Positions 34,089-43,906 of a DNA stretch of 64,000 nt are shown here, piece by piece. The stretch comes from Bacteroidales bacterium. GTDB taxonomy: Bacteria; Bacteroidota; Bacteroidia; Bacteroidales; UBA932. Made by a program: the position numbers and the translations under genes. The notes under the pieces are model-generated. The model saw only the letters and a list, made by a program, of their open reading frames with translations, ran no database searches and was not told the origin of the DNA. The stretch lies in NCBI GenBank assembly GCA_024401925.1, contig JAKSKD010000003.1, positions 38,499 through 102,498 of the forward strand, read 5' to 3'. Every line of letters starts with the position of its first letter. Position 1 is the stretch's first letter.

Positions 34089-35231
34089 CTAACGCTCTCC
34101 ATCTTTTCTGAAAGCGCCTCCTTCCGCCACGAAATAAGACCTGTCCTCAGTGATACTGTCCACAAGAGAAGAAAGTCTGACCTTATTGCTGTCGCTTATG
34201 AATATCTGGCCGAAATCATTGCCTGACACCATCTTCAGGAGATGGCCCACTCTTTCCATATCCAATTTGTCGAAAAGGTCGTCCAGGAGCATTACCGGGG
34301 CGAAGCCGTATGAGGACTTCATTATCTCATACTGAGCGAATTTCAGCGCAACCAGAAATGATTTCTGCTGTCCCTGGGACCCGCATTTACGGATAGGATA
34401 GCCGTTCATCGTAAACACAAAATCATCTCTCTGGATTCCGGAACCGGTAAATTTGAGCGCTCTGTCCCTGTCACGGGTTGCAGACAGGATATTCTTAAGA
34501 CTATCCTTCTGAAGGTCGCTTCTATACTCTATGTCCACTTCTTCCATTCCTCCGGACAGACGGGAATAATATTCCCTGACCACAGGCTTAATACTGTCTG
34601 TAAATTCGCGACGTGTCCTGGAAACAGGTTCTGCAAAGGCATCAAGCCTCTCATCGAACGTGTCCAGCAATGAAGGATCAGCAAAGCCTTCCTTCAAAAG
34701 TTTGTTACGCTGGAGCAGAAGACGATTATACTGCTGGAGGTTGGAAAGATAGTTTCTGTCCAGTTGAGAGATTACGGAGTTTACAAAACGTCTGCGTTCT
34801 TCCCCGGATTCGCTCACGAGAGAAATGTCGGACGGTGAGACCATCACCACCGGAAGCAGACCGATATGATCAGAAATTTTCTGGCAGGTCTTATCGTCTC
34901 GCTTGAGCACCTTGGAACCGTCAGAAGAAACGGAAATCGAGAACCTCGACTCTATGCCGCTTGGCATCGCGTAGGTTCCCGATATAGCAAAACTGTCTTG
35001 TGTATATCTGAAATTGAATTTGTCAGAAGCTCCGAAAGCACTCTTTGTCATTGACAAATAGTACACGGCATCCATCAGATTGGTCTTCCCTTCTCCATTG
35101 TTTCCTGAAATACAGTTCACATTGGGAGAGAACTCCAGCTCCTGTAGTTCGATATTCCTGAAGTTCTGAATTATTATCCTTCTTAAAAATAAGGAATTAT
35201 TCGTCTGCAGGCTTGAGGGTTGAGTATACAT
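34089..35231 (-). CDS. recF: DNA replication/repair protein RecF
   Basis: A 380-residue ABC-type ATPase of gap repair. Walker A region: NVNCISGNNGEGKTNLMDAV (residues about 38-57); the signature is CGSQGQQKSFLVALKFAQYE; Walker B APVMLLDDLFDKLDMERVGH, followed by GQIFISDSNK. The family start would be near FLRRIIIQNFRN, about residue 15, but there is no in-frame ATG there, so the start at 35231 is kept; it overlaps the yebC 3' end by 35 nt. The gene is followed by the DciA-like gene in the same operon. Confidence 0.93.
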   Translation of the reverse strand: MYTQPSSLQTNNSLFLRRIIIQNFRNIELQELEFSPNVNCISGNNGEGKTNLMDAVYYLSMTKSAFGASDKFNFRYTQDSFAISGTYAMPSGIESRFSISVSSDGSKVLKRDDKTCQKISDHIGLLPVVMVSPSDISLVSESGEERRRFVNSVISQLDRNYLSNLQQYNRLLLQRNKLLKEGFADPSLLDTFDERLDAFAEPVSRTRREFTDSIKPVVREYYSRLSGGMEEVDIEYRSDLQKDSLKNILSATRDRDRALKFTGSGIQRDDFVFTMNGYPIRKCGSQGQQKSFLVALKFAQYEIMKSSYGFAPVMLLDDLFDKLDMERVGHLLKMVSGNDFGQIFISDSNKVRLSSLVDSITEDRSYFVAEGGAFRKDGER

Positions 35232-35949
35232 GTGTCACGTCCTCATCCTCTTCAAGGAGGTCTGTAAGCTTGTCGAGACCGACACGCTGCTCAGCAGAAA
35301 CTTCCTTCAGGTCAACATTAGGGATTCTCTCGAAACCTCCGGAAACCATTTCGTAATTCTGTTCCTCAATGTATTTCTGGATTGCACCGTAAGCTTCGTA
35401 TGCGCCATAGATGACGACAATCTTTGTCTCGTTGTCATCCTGGTCCACTTCGATTTCCTCAAAAAGTTCCTCGACACCGTAATCGATCATTTCCAGTTCG
35501 AGTTCTTCAAGGTCCATTCCTTCAGTTTCCTTGATGCGGAACACACACTTATGGTCGAACATGAAACTTACAGAACCGCTGGTACCAAGGCTTCCCCCAC
35601 ATTTAGTGAAGTAACTGCGTACATTGGCAACAGTACGGGTATTGTTATCTGTAGCGGCTTCAACAAGATAAGCGATTCCGTGAGGGCCGTATCCTTCGTA
35701 AACAAGTTCCTTGTAATCACCTGTATCCTTATCGGTAGCCTTCTTGATAGCCCTTTCGATATTCTCCTTAGGCATACTTTCAGAACGTGCCTCGGCGAGG
35801 AGAGCTCTCAAACGTGGATTTCCTGTAACATCAGCTCCACCCTGCTTTACAGCAATAGTGATTTCCTTTCCGAGTTTGGTGAATACACGAGCCATATGAC
35901 CCCACCTCTTCATTTTCCTTTCCTTGCGGAATTCAAATGCTCTTCCCAT
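35197..35949 (-). CDS. yebC: YebC/TACO1-family transcription/translation factor
   Basis: A 250-residue protein starting MGRAFEFRKERKMKRWGHMA, the Bacteroidota form of YebC (elsewhere MAGHSKW). Conserved segments: GNPRLRALLAEARSESMPKENIERAIKK, YEGYGPHGIAYLVEAATDNN, RTVANVRSYFTKCGGSLG and SVSFMFDHKCVF. YebC proteins relieve ribosome stalling or act as transcription factors. It lies 2 nt after the TPR-protein gene and overlaps recF. Confidence 0.93.
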   Translation of the reverse strand: MGRAFEFRKERKMKRWGHMARVFTKLGKEITIAVKQGGADVTGNPRLRALLAEARSESMPKENIERAIKKATDKDTGDYKELVYEGYGPHGIAYLVEAATDNNTRTVANVRSYFTKCGGSLGTSGSVSFMFDHKCVFRIKETEGMDLEELELEMIDYGVEELFEEIEVDQDDNETKIVVIYGAYEAYGAIQKYIEEQNYEMVSGGFERIPNVDLKEVSAEQRVGLDKLTDLLEEDEDVTHVYSTLKPADE

Positions 35950-35951
35950 AA

Positions 35952-36632
35952 TTATTCGCTGATTTTGATTCTGGAAATATACTTGTCGATGTCGTAGCCT
36001 TCAACACTCTGAGGATACTTGTCCTTGATGGTCTCGTAGCACTTGAGCGCTGCGTCCTTGTTACCGAGTTCCTCGTTTGCAACTCCGGCCTTGAGAAGAT
36101 ATTCAGCAGCGTAGATGTTGTCGATCTTTTTTGCTGCAGATTCGAAGTACCTGGCTGCTGTCTGATAGTCCTCAAGTCCTGCATATGCGTCACCGATGCA
36201 GGCTGTTGCCCTTGCAGCGAGAATCTTGTCCTTTCCGTTATACTTCTTGAGATAGCTTATCGCCGAGTCGTAATTGCCAAGCTGGAGTTCGCATACACCT
36301 GCATAAAAGAATACAGACTTGCCGGCCTTTGCGCCATACTCACCGATGATGTCAGCGAATCCCAAGTTGTTTCCGTCACCATTGAGTGCCGTTTCGAACT
36401 CACCTGCCTGGAAAGAAGCCTCTGCAGGGAACATCTGCTCCTGAGCCTCGACAACCTTTGGTTCATAAACGAACTGACGGTATGCCAATACTGCGAGAAC
36501 GACTACAACAACTGCTGCAAAACAGCACCAGATAGTCTTCTTGTTTTCTTTATAAAACTGTTCTGTCTTTGAGACCTGAGCATTGATTTTCTCCTGATTG
36601 TCCTGAGGAGCCTGTGTTTTTGATGTTGCCAT
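35952..36632 (-). CDS. Membrane-anchored TPR protein (YfgM-like)
   Basis: A 226-residue protein with a basic N-terminus, one transmembrane helix (IWCCFAAVVVVVLAVLAYRQ, about residues 34-53) and TPR-type repeats outside: SVFFYAGVCELQLGNYDSAISYLKK, RATACIGDAYAGLEDYQTAARYFESA, YLLKAGVANEELGNKDAALKCYETI. The topology (short cytoplasmic tail, periplasmic TPRs) is that of YfgM/BamB-neighbour proteins, which assist protein traffic. It is the first gene of the minus-strand operon leading to recF and pdxB. Confidence 0.85.
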   Translation of the reverse strand: MATSKTQAPQDNQEKINAQVSKTEQFYKENKKTIWCCFAAVVVVVLAVLAYRQFVYEPKVVEAQEQMFPAEASFQAGEFETALNGDGNNLGFADIIGEYGAKAGKSVFFYAGVCELQLGNYDSAISYLKKYNGKDKILAARATACIGDAYAGLEDYQTAARYFESAAKKIDNIYAAEYLLKAGVANEELGNKDAALKCYETIKDKYPQSVEGYDIDKYISRIKISE

Positions 36633-36690
36633 ATCTGTTTTACTTTTTAATATTTTTCATCTGAGATTATCGGAAACTCCAATAATCTTG

Positions 36691-36698
36691 CAAATTTA
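36691..36698 (-). promoter_or_regulatory. -7 promoter element of the TPR-yebC-recF operon
   Basis: The minus strand reads TAAATTTG (TAnnTTTG), about 58 nt before the start at 36632. Confidence 0.45.
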
Positions 36699-36780
36699 CA
36701 AAATCTATTTCCATTTCCAAATACATATTTTAAGCGTCCTTCCTTCCCTGCAGTCACGGAACAAATCGGGGGAAATTTGT

Positions 36781-36810
36781 TTGAATTGGGAAAAATAGTT
36801 CGTAATTTTG
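36781..36810 (+). promoter_or_regulatory. Promoter of the V/A-type ATPase operon
   Basis: TTG at 36781-36783 and TAATTTTG at 36803-36810 are 19 bp apart, a good Bacteroidota -33/-7 pair. The atpE-type start is at 36827. Confidence 0.6.
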
Positions 36811-36826
36811 AGCAAATGATCAACGT

Positions 36827-37432
36827 ATGCAAGATAAATTAAAAGAACTGACAAACAGGCTCTATACAGAAGGTTTGTCGAAAGGCCAGGAAGAAGGTGA
36901 ACTCATCCTCGAACGCGCGAAGAAAGAGGCCGGGGAGATTGTAGAGGAAGCGCGCAAGGAAGCAGCCAGAATTATCGAAAAGGCGCATAAGGACGCCGGA
37001 GACATCAGGACGAAGGTGGAAAGCGACCTGAAGATGGCTTCCGCACAGACAATCCAGGCGACCAAGAAGGATGTGGAGAACCTTGTAATCTCAAGGATAT
37101 CCGACGAGAAAATCTCCGCAGCATTGAAAGCTCCGGAGTTCCTCAAGGAAATCATCAGGTCCGTAGCGGAGAAGTTCAGTACGGAAAGCGCGCAGGATCT
37201 GTCGATTGTCCTTCCCGAATCGTTGAAGAAAGACCTCGAGCCATTCGTCAAGGGAGAACTTGCCGGAGCGTTGAAGAACGGTGTGGAAGCACAGTTCAGC
37301 AAGAAGATCTCCGGAGGATTCACCATCGGTCCAAAGGACGGAGGCTATTTCATCAGCCTGACGGACGAGACATTCAATGAACTGATAGGTGCATATCTCA
37401 GGCCTGTCACAAAGAAATTACTGTTTGGCTGA
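36827..37432 (+). CDS. atpE: V/A-type ATPase subunit E (peripheral stalk)
   Basis: A 201-residue protein. The N-terminal 95 residues are a charged coiled coil (LSKGQEEGELILERAKKEAG, EIVEEARKEAARIIEKAHKD), and the C-terminal half is a globular domain ending in ISGGFTIGPKDGGYFISLTD and ELIGAYLRPVTKKLLFG, matching vATP-synt_E proteins. It would form part of the peripheral stalk. It is the first gene of the operon; its stop shares a base with the start of the DUF2764 gene. No separate subunit G gene is present. Confidence 0.85.
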   Translation: MQDKLKELTNRLYTEGLSKGQEEGELILERAKKEAGEIVEEARKEAARIIEKAHKDAGDIRTKVESDLKMASAQTIQATKKDVENLVISRISDEKISAALKAPEFLKEIIRSVAEKFSTESAQDLSIVLPESLKKDLEPFVKGELAGALKNGVEAQFSKKISGGFTIGPKDGGYFISLTDETFNELIGAYLRPVTKKLLFG

Positions 37433-38028
37433 TGAACAACTACGTCTACATAATCGCAAGTCTGCCGGTCATTTCCACAAAGCAGAAATACTCGGAGGAT
37501 TTCGACTCCGGGAAGATACTTGAGCGTATCAGGGAACAGTGTTCAGAAAAGGACAGACAAACCATCGATTTTCTGATGGACGGGTTCGACGACGGGAAAC
37601 TGGGTAAGGAATTTTATGAGAAGGCGCTCAGCCACAAGAACGGCTTTCTCAAAGAATATTTCCGTTTCGACCTCAATCTCAGGAATGCCAAGGTACACTA
37701 TCTCAACCAGGCGCTTGACAGGCCGGAAGGACAGGACGTAATGGATATTGACGGAGGCATCTTTGAGGAAGCCGCAAAAGTGAAGGAAGTACTTCACAGA
37801 CAGGATATCCTTTCACGGGAGCGAGGGCTTGACGACTTGACGTGGGAAAAGATAAGCGGGATGACCCTTTTTAATTATTTTGACTTGACGGTCATTCTTG
37901 CATTCATTGCCAAACTTCACATAATCGACCGCTGGCTGAAGCTGGACGAGAAGAGTGGCAGGGAGATGTTCCGCAAACTCGTGGACGAAGTGCGCGGCAC
38001 ATTCAAAGGAGTTGAATTTAACGCATAA
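37432..38028 (+). CDS. DUF2764 protein of the V/A-ATPase operon
   Basis: A 198-residue, mostly helical protein: NYVYIIASLPVISTKQKYSE, FLMDGFDDGKLGKEFYEKAL, FLKEYFRFDLNLRNAKVHYL and WLKLDEKSGREMFRKLVDEV. The family is known from V-type ATPase operons of Bacteroidota, Chlamydiae and spirochaetes, always between subunits E and A. Since no subunit C gene is present, it may take the place of the central-stalk socket C/d (inference). The short helix-rich pattern with Y-N-R/F-D-L-N-L-R-N resembles the C/AC39 fold, but I cannot prove homology by eye. Confidence 0.8.
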   Translation: MNNYVYIIASLPVISTKQKYSEDFDSGKILERIREQCSEKDRQTIDFLMDGFDDGKLGKEFYEKALSHKNGFLKEYFRFDLNLRNAKVHYLNQALDRPEGQDVMDIDGGIFEEAAKVKEVLHRQDILSRERGLDDLTWEKISGMTLFNYFDLTVILAFIAKLHIIDRWLKLDEKSGREMFRKLVDEVRGTFKGVEFNA

Positions 38029-38036
38029 TTAATTAT

Positions 38037-39791
38037 ATGAACAGTACAGGAAAGGTAACGGGAATTGTTTCGAACCTTGTGACAGTGCAGACTTTCGGTC
38101 CTGTAGCCGAAAACGAGCTCTGCTACATCAACCTGGATGGCACAAAGCTGCTTGCCGAGGTCATCAAGGTGAATGGAGACAAAGCATCCGTACAGGTATT
38201 CGAGAGCACCAGAGGTCTCAAGAACGGAAACGAAGTGGAGTTTCTCGGTAAAATGCTTGAGGTTACACTCGGGCCGGGCTTGTTGTCAAGCGTATATGAC
38301 GGACTTCAGAACGACCTCACAACGATGGAGGATGTGTTCCTCAAGAGAGGAGAATATACTGATCCTCTGGACCGCAAGAAGCTGTGGGAGTTCTCCCCTA
38401 CAGCTAAGGCAGGAGACAAGGTGGAAGCCGCAGACTGGCTTGGAGAAGTGAAGGAAGGATGGCTTCCTCACAAAATTATGGTTCCATTCTCTTTCAAGGG
38501 ATCCTACACAGTCAAATCCATTGCCGCATCCGGTTCATATAATGTCGATACCGTCATCGCCACTCTTACAAATGAAGACGGAGATGACGTGGATGTGACC
38601 ATGACGCAGAAATGGCCAGTAAAGGTGGCCATCAAAGGATATAAAGAGAAACCTCGGCCGCAAAAAATTATGGAGACGGGGCTCCGTATCTTCGATACCT
38701 TCAATCCTATCGCCGAAGGTGGTACGGGCTTCATCCCGGGACCTTTCGGATGCGGAAAGACGGTTCTCCAGCATGCAATCGCAAAGCAGGGCGAAGCCGA
38801 CGTCATCGTCATGGCGGCCTGCGGAGAGCGTGCAAACGAAGTTGTGGAGATTTTTACCGAATTCCCTGAGCTGATAGACCCACATACCGGACGTCACCTT
38901 ATGGAGCGTACCACAATCATCTGCAACACATCCAACATGCCTGTCGCAGCGCGTGAGGCATCAGTCTATACGGCGATGACCATCTGCGAATATTACCGTG
39001 CGATGGGACTCAGGTGTCTACTTCTTGCCGACTCGACATCACGTTGGGCACAGGCATTGAGGGAAATGAGTAACCGTATGGAGGAACTTCCGGGAGCCGA
39101 TGCTTTCCCTGTGGATCTTTCATCCATCATCTCGAATTTCTACGCCCGCGCCGGAATGGTAGTCCTCAACAACGGCAAGACCGGAGCAGTGACCTTCCTC
39201 GGAACGGTATCCCCTGCCGGAGGTAACCTCAAGGAGCCTGTGACCGAATCCACAAAAAAAGCTGCACGCTGTTTCTATGCTCTCGAGCAGGCCAGGGCCG
39301 ACCAGAAACGATATCCCGCAGTAAATCCTATCGATTCCTATTCAAAGTATCTGGAATATCCTGAAATCGTCGATTACCTCAACAAGACCATCGAAGAAGG
39401 ATGGGTCGAAAAAGTGCTCAAGGCAAAGAACCTGGTCAGAAGAGGAAAGGAAGTTAAGGAGCAGATCAACATCCTGGGTGATGACGGAGTTCCTATGAGC
39501 TATCACGAAATCTACTGGAAGAGCGAGCTGATTGACTTCGTCCTCCTCCAGCAGGATGCATTCGATGCCATTGATGCCCTCTGTCCTCTCAGCAGGCAGA
39601 AATTTATGCTGAACACCGTCCTCGATATCTGCGACAGAAATTTCGCTTTCGAAGACTATCAGGAATGCAGCAATTATTTCAAGGGAATAATCAACATACT
39701 GCGTCAGATGAACTTCACAGTTGACGGAAGTGAAGAATACAATAATTATTTGAACGAACTGAACAAACTCCTGGAAAACAATGGCAAGTAA
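38037..39791 (+). CDS. atpA: V/A-type ATPase catalytic subunit A
   Basis: A 584-residue catalytic subunit. Walker A is GPFGCGKTVLQHAIAKQ (about residue 238), the Walker B region CLLLADSTSRWAQALREMSN, and the catalytic-Glu motif MAACGERANEVVEIFTEFPE. The bulge domain of V/A-type A subunits (residues about 115-190) is present, which excludes an F-type beta subunit. Three A subunits would alternate with three B subunits in the cytoplasmic head, hydrolysing or making ATP. Its last 11 nt overlap the start of atpB. Confidence 0.95.
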   Translation: MNSTGKVTGIVSNLVTVQTFGPVAENELCYINLDGTKLLAEVIKVNGDKASVQVFESTRGLKNGNEVEFLGKMLEVTLGPGLLSSVYDGLQNDLTTMEDVFLKRGEYTDPLDRKKLWEFSPTAKAGDKVEAADWLGEVKEGWLPHKIMVPFSFKGSYTVKSIAASGSYNVDTVIATLTNEDGDDVDVTMTQKWPVKVAIKGYKEKPRPQKIMETGLRIFDTFNPIAEGGTGFIPGPFGCGKTVLQHAIAKQGEADVIVMAACGERANEVVEIFTEFPELIDPHTGRHLMERTTIICNTSNMPVAAREASVYTAMTICEYYRAMGLRCLLLADSTSRWAQALREMSNRMEELPGADAFPVDLSSIISNFYARAGMVVLNNGKTGAVTFLGTVSPAGGNLKEPVTESTKKAARCFYALEQARADQKRYPAVNPIDSYSKYLEYPEIVDYLNKTIEEGWVEKVLKAKNLVRRGKEVKEQINILGDDGVPMSYHEIYWKSELIDFVLLQQDAFDAIDALCPLSRQKFMLNTVLDICDRNFAFEDYQECSNYFKGIINILRQMNFTVDGSEEYNNYLNELNKLLENNGK

Positions 39792-41109
39792 AGCATATCA
39801 AAGAGTATATACTCAGTTGGAAGCCATTACAAAGGCTACTGTATCCCTCAAATGCAAGGGTGTATCCAACGATGAACTCGCCGTAGTAAGCGGCAGGCTG
39901 GCACAGGTTGTAAAAACGAAGGGCGATCTTGTCACTCTTCAGGTGTTTGCCGGGACTGAAGGAATCCCTACCAATGCTGAAGTGGCATTCCTCGGAGCAC
40001 CTCCTACACTCAAGGTGAGCGACCAGCTCGCAGGAAGGTTTTTCAACGCTTATGGCGAACCTATTGACGGAGGCCCTGAAATAGAAGGTGAAGAAAGACA
40101 GATTGGCGGTCCATCCGTAAATCCGTACAAAAGGCGCCAGCCTTCAGAACTCATTCCTACCGGAATAGCAGGAATCGACCTCAACAACACACTCGTCTCA
40201 GGACAGAAGATTCCTTTCTTCGCAGACCCTGACCAGCCTTATAACCAGGTGATGGCAGATGTAGCCCTGAGAGCCGATGTGGACAAGATCATCCTCGGCG
40301 GAATGGGACTCTCGAATGATGACTACCTGTTCTTCAGACATTCATTCGAAGGAGCAGGTGCTCTCGACAAAATCGTTTCTTTCGTGAACACCACTGAGAA
40401 CCCGCCGGTGGAGCGTCTGCTTATTCCTGATATGGCTCTTGCCGCAGCAGAATATTTTGCAGTGGACAAAAATGAGAAAGTGCTTGTTCTGCTTACAGAT
40501 ATGACCCTGTATGCCGACGCCCTCTCCATCGTCTCAAACCGTATGGACCAGATTCCATCAAAGGATTCAATGCCGGGTTCTCTCTACTCAGACCTTGCAA
40601 AGATTTACGAAAAGGCAGTGCAGCTTCCTGCAGGAGGATCCATTACTATCATTGCAGTCACCACTCTGAACGACGGAGATATCACCCACGCCATTCCTGA
40701 CAACACCGGATACATCACCGAGGGACAGCTTTACCTCCGTGCGGATTCCGAAACAGGTAAGGTCATCATCGACCCGTTCCGTTCCCTTTCACGACTCAAG
40801 CAACTCGTTCAAGGAAAGAAAACAAGAGAGGACCACTCGCAGATAATGAATGCCTCTGTACGTCTGTATGCAGATGCCCAGAACGCCAAGACAAAATTGG
40901 AGAACGGATTCGACCTTTCGGACTACGATTTGAGATGTCTGGAATATGCGAAGGAATATGCAATCAGACTGCTTTCTATCGACGTCAATATTTCCATCGA
41001 TGAGATGCTCGACACTGCTTGGGACCTGTTCGCCAAGCATTTCAGCAAGGCCGAGACAGGTATCAAGCAGAAACTCATAGATAAATACTGGCCACAGCAA
41101 CAGCAATAA
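39781..41109 (+). CDS. atpB: V/A-type ATPase regulatory subunit B
   Basis: A 442-residue subunit B. It lacks a Walker A motif: the aligned region reads ILGGMGLSNDDYLFFRHSFE. Typical parts are GRFFNAYGEPIDGGPEIEGE, NPYKRRQPSELIPTGIAGID, LVSGQKIPFFADPDQPYNQV and SLYSDLAKIYEKAVQLPAGG. It forms the non-catalytic half of the head. It overlaps atpA by 11 nt, and atpD starts 2 nt after its stop. Confidence 0.94.
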   Translation: MASKAYQRVYTQLEAITKATVSLKCKGVSNDELAVVSGRLAQVVKTKGDLVTLQVFAGTEGIPTNAEVAFLGAPPTLKVSDQLAGRFFNAYGEPIDGGPEIEGEERQIGGPSVNPYKRRQPSELIPTGIAGIDLNNTLVSGQKIPFFADPDQPYNQVMADVALRADVDKIILGGMGLSNDDYLFFRHSFEGAGALDKIVSFVNTTENPPVERLLIPDMALAAAEYFAVDKNEKVLVLLTDMTLYADALSIVSNRMDQIPSKDSMPGSLYSDLAKIYEKAVQLPAGGSITIIAVTTLNDGDITHAIPDNTGYITEGQLYLRADSETGKVIIDPFRSLSRLKQLVQGKKTREDHSQIMNASVRLYADAQNAKTKLENGFDLSDYDLRCLEYAKEYAIRLLSIDVNISIDEMLDTAWDLFAKHFSKAETGIKQKLIDKYWPQQQQ

Positions 41110-41111
41110 TT

Positions 41112-41723
41112 ATGGCTATAAAGTTTCAATACAACAAGACCTCGCTCAACAACCTGAACAAGCAGTTGAAGGTGCGTACGCAGGCTCTGCCGACCCTGAA
41201 GAACAAGGAATCGGCACTGCGAGTCAGTGTCATCGCCGCAAAGGCCGAGTCCGAGAGGCTTCTTGCTGAACTTGAAATGGCCCTCGGGAAATACGACTAT
41301 CTTGCTGCGCTGTGGAACGAATTCGACCCCGGTCTGATTTCCATTACGGACGTGGATCTCAGCACTGAGAAAGTTGCGGGAGTGAAGACCCCGAAGCTCG
41401 GTGAGATCCATTACGAAATCAAACCTTTCAACGCTTTCTGCAAACCTGCCTGGTATGCAGATGGAGTCAGGATTCTTCAGGACCTGACAAGGCTGGGAAT
41501 AGAATCCGAAGTTTACGAATATAAAAGCCGTATTCTGGATTTCCAGCGCAAAAAGACGACACAGAAAGTGAATCTCTACGAAAAAGTCCAGATTCCGGGG
41601 TATCAGGAAGCAATCAGAAAGATCAAACGCTTTATGGAAGATGAAGAAAATCTTTCAAAGGCATCATCCAAGATAGTCAAGAACCGCCACGCGGCTGAAG
41701 AAGAGGAGGAGGAAGAGTTATGA
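41112..41723 (+). CDS. atpD: V/A-type ATPase subunit D (central stalk)
   Basis: A 203-residue coiled-coil protein: IKFQYNKTSLNNLNKQLKVR at the N-terminus, LPTLKNKESALRVSVIAAKA, and a C-terminal helix with RRKTTQKVNLYEK-type residues (here FQRKKTTQKVNLYEKVQIPG), which is the signature 'RRRVNALE/KVNLFE' segment of the V-type D subunit. It forms the rotating shaft. It ends in an acidic tail EEEEEEEL and overlaps atpI by 4 nt. Confidence 0.9.
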   Translation: MAIKFQYNKTSLNNLNKQLKVRTQALPTLKNKESALRVSVIAAKAESERLLAELEMALGKYDYLAALWNEFDPGLISITDVDLSTEKVAGVKTPKLGEIHYEIKPFNAFCKPAWYADGVRILQDLTRLGIESEVYEYKSRILDFQRKKTTQKVNLYEKVQIPGYQEAIRKIKRFMEDEENLSKASSKIVKNRHAAEEEEEEEL

Positions 41724-43459
41724 TTACAAAAATGACCAAATACTCCTTCATCCTGCTTAGCGGGCAGGCGGAAGGTTTTCTGAATGACATTTCAGAACTC
41801 GGTGTCATCGATATCACAAGGTCAAGCAAACCTGCAGATGAGGAATCGCTTGAAATGATAGCCCGTATGCAGGCAATCAGGAAGGATATCGCCAACATCA
41901 AGAAAGGCGAAGACCAGCAGCTCAAGGATATGAGGGCGTCATACAACGCCCTAGTCAGGAAAGCTGACGGAATCCGTGCGTGGGGCAATTTTGATGCAGA
42001 AGCTATCGAAGACCTGAATCAGAAGGGGATCCAACTGCATTTCTACAAAGTTTCAGACAAGAAATTCAAAGCCGAATGGGCTGAGGAGTACCCTATTGAG
42101 GTAATAAACAGGCAGGATGGCAAGACATATTTCGTCCTTGTCTCGAAGGACGATGAAGCAAAGGACTTCCCTATTGCGGAGATTCCGGCACCGAGTCAGC
42201 CAATCGAGCAAGTTGATGCCGAAATCAAGAAAGCCGAAAAACAGATTGAAGGCTACAAGGCTATCCTCGAGAACAGGAAAAGTACAATTCCGGAGTTGGA
42301 AGAGGATATCAATGAGATGAAGTCCAGTCTCGAAAGGCATCTGGCACAGTTGTCATCAGAAAAGGCTGCCGAAGATACTATCAGCGTAATGGTTGGCTTT
42401 GCCCCGACAGAAGACGACAAGGCTGTCTGCGAAGCACTTGACAAACTTGATGTATTCTATATAAAGGAAGATGCTGTCGAAGAGGACAATCCCCCTATCA
42501 AACTGAAGAACAACTGGTTCACATCAATGTTCTCCACTCTGACAGGGATGTATGGAATGCCGGTGTACGGAGAATTTGACCCCACCCCGTTCCTGAGCAT
42601 TTTCTTCCTTCTGTTTTTTGCAATGTGTATGGGCGATGCCGGATATGGCATCATGCTCGTTATCATCGGACTACTGCTCAAGGGAAAGAAAGGAGGTCTT
42701 GCCAACCTCTACGGTCTGATAATCGCGCTGGGAGTCGGCACATTCATAGTGGGCATCATTATGGGGGCCTTCTTCGGAGTGGACCTGACAGCACAGAGCT
42801 GGGTACCTGAGGGATTGAAGTCCTGTATGGTGACAGGTGAGATAGCAGGTTATTCGGCCCAGATGGTATGCGCATTGGGCATCGGTGTCGTACATATATG
42901 TCTGGCATTGATTGTCAAGGCCGTGAACAGTCTCAAGAGAAGCGGATTCAAGGAAAGCATAAGCACTATAGGATGGACTCTGCTCATCGTAGGTACCGTC
43001 ATCGTACTGGCTTTCGCAATCTTCGGGGCTGTCAGCGAGAGCACAGCGAAATGGATTATCATAGGAATCGCCTCAGTTTCCGCACTCGGAATCTATATAT
43101 TCAACAAACCGGGCAGGAATCCTCTCATCAATATCGGTTCCGGCCTTTGGGATACATACAATATGGCTTCCGGACTGATGGGAGATGTTTTGAGCTATAT
43201 CCGTCTGTATGCCCTCGGACTCTCTGGAGGAATGCTGGGATCGACATTCAATTCCATTGCAGAGATGGTGAAAGGATGCGGAGTCCCGGGACTTGACTGG
43301 GTCGGCTTCATTCTGATACTTATTCTCGGCCACGCCATCAACCTTGCGATGAGTTGTCTGGGTGCGTTCGTCCACCCTCTCCGACTCAACTTCGTAGAAT
43401 TCTTCAAGAATTCAGGATATGAGGGCAAGGGAAAAGACTATAAACCTTTAAAATATTAA
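41720..43459 (+). CDS. atpI: V/A-type ATPase subunit I/a (ion channel half)
   Basis: A 579-residue membrane protein. The N-terminal 270 residues are cytoplasmic with long coiled coils (ADEESLEMIARMQAIRKDIA; EIKKAEKQIEGYKAILENRK), binding the peripheral stalk. The C-terminal part has seven or eight membrane helices, beginning FLSIFFLLFFAMCMGDAGYG (the conserved FxxF-GD-GYG of subunit I). The Arg for ion release is probably in GDVLSYIRLYALGLSGGMLG, followed by GHAINLAMSCLGAFVHPLRLNFVEFF. It works against the ring of proteolipid K. Confidence 0.93.
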   Translation: MITKMTKYSFILLSGQAEGFLNDISELGVIDITRSSKPADEESLEMIARMQAIRKDIANIKKGEDQQLKDMRASYNALVRKADGIRAWGNFDAEAIEDLNQKGIQLHFYKVSDKKFKAEWAEEYPIEVINRQDGKTYFVLVSKDDEAKDFPIAEIPAPSQPIEQVDAEIKKAEKQIEGYKAILENRKSTIPELEEDINEMKSSLERHLAQLSSEKAAEDTISVMVGFAPTEDDKAVCEALDKLDVFYIKEDAVEEDNPPIKLKNNWFTSMFSTLTGMYGMPVYGEFDPTPFLSIFFLLFFAMCMGDAGYGIMLVIIGLLLKGKKGGLANLYGLIIALGVGTFIVGIIMGAFFGVDLTAQSWVPEGLKSCMVTGEIAGYSAQMVCALGIGVVHICLALIVKAVNSLKRSGFKESISTIGWTLLIVGTVIVLAFAIFGAVSESTAKWIIIGIASVSALGIYIFNKPGRNPLINIGSGLWDTYNMASGLMGDVLSYIRLYALGLSGGMLGSTFNSIAEMVKGCGVPGLDWVGFILILILGHAINLAMSCLGAFVHPLRLNFVEFFKNSGYEGKGKDYKPLKY

Positions 43460-43472
43460 CAACAAAAAATAA

Positions 43473-43901
<429 letters not shown>

Positions 43902-43906
43902 GAGAC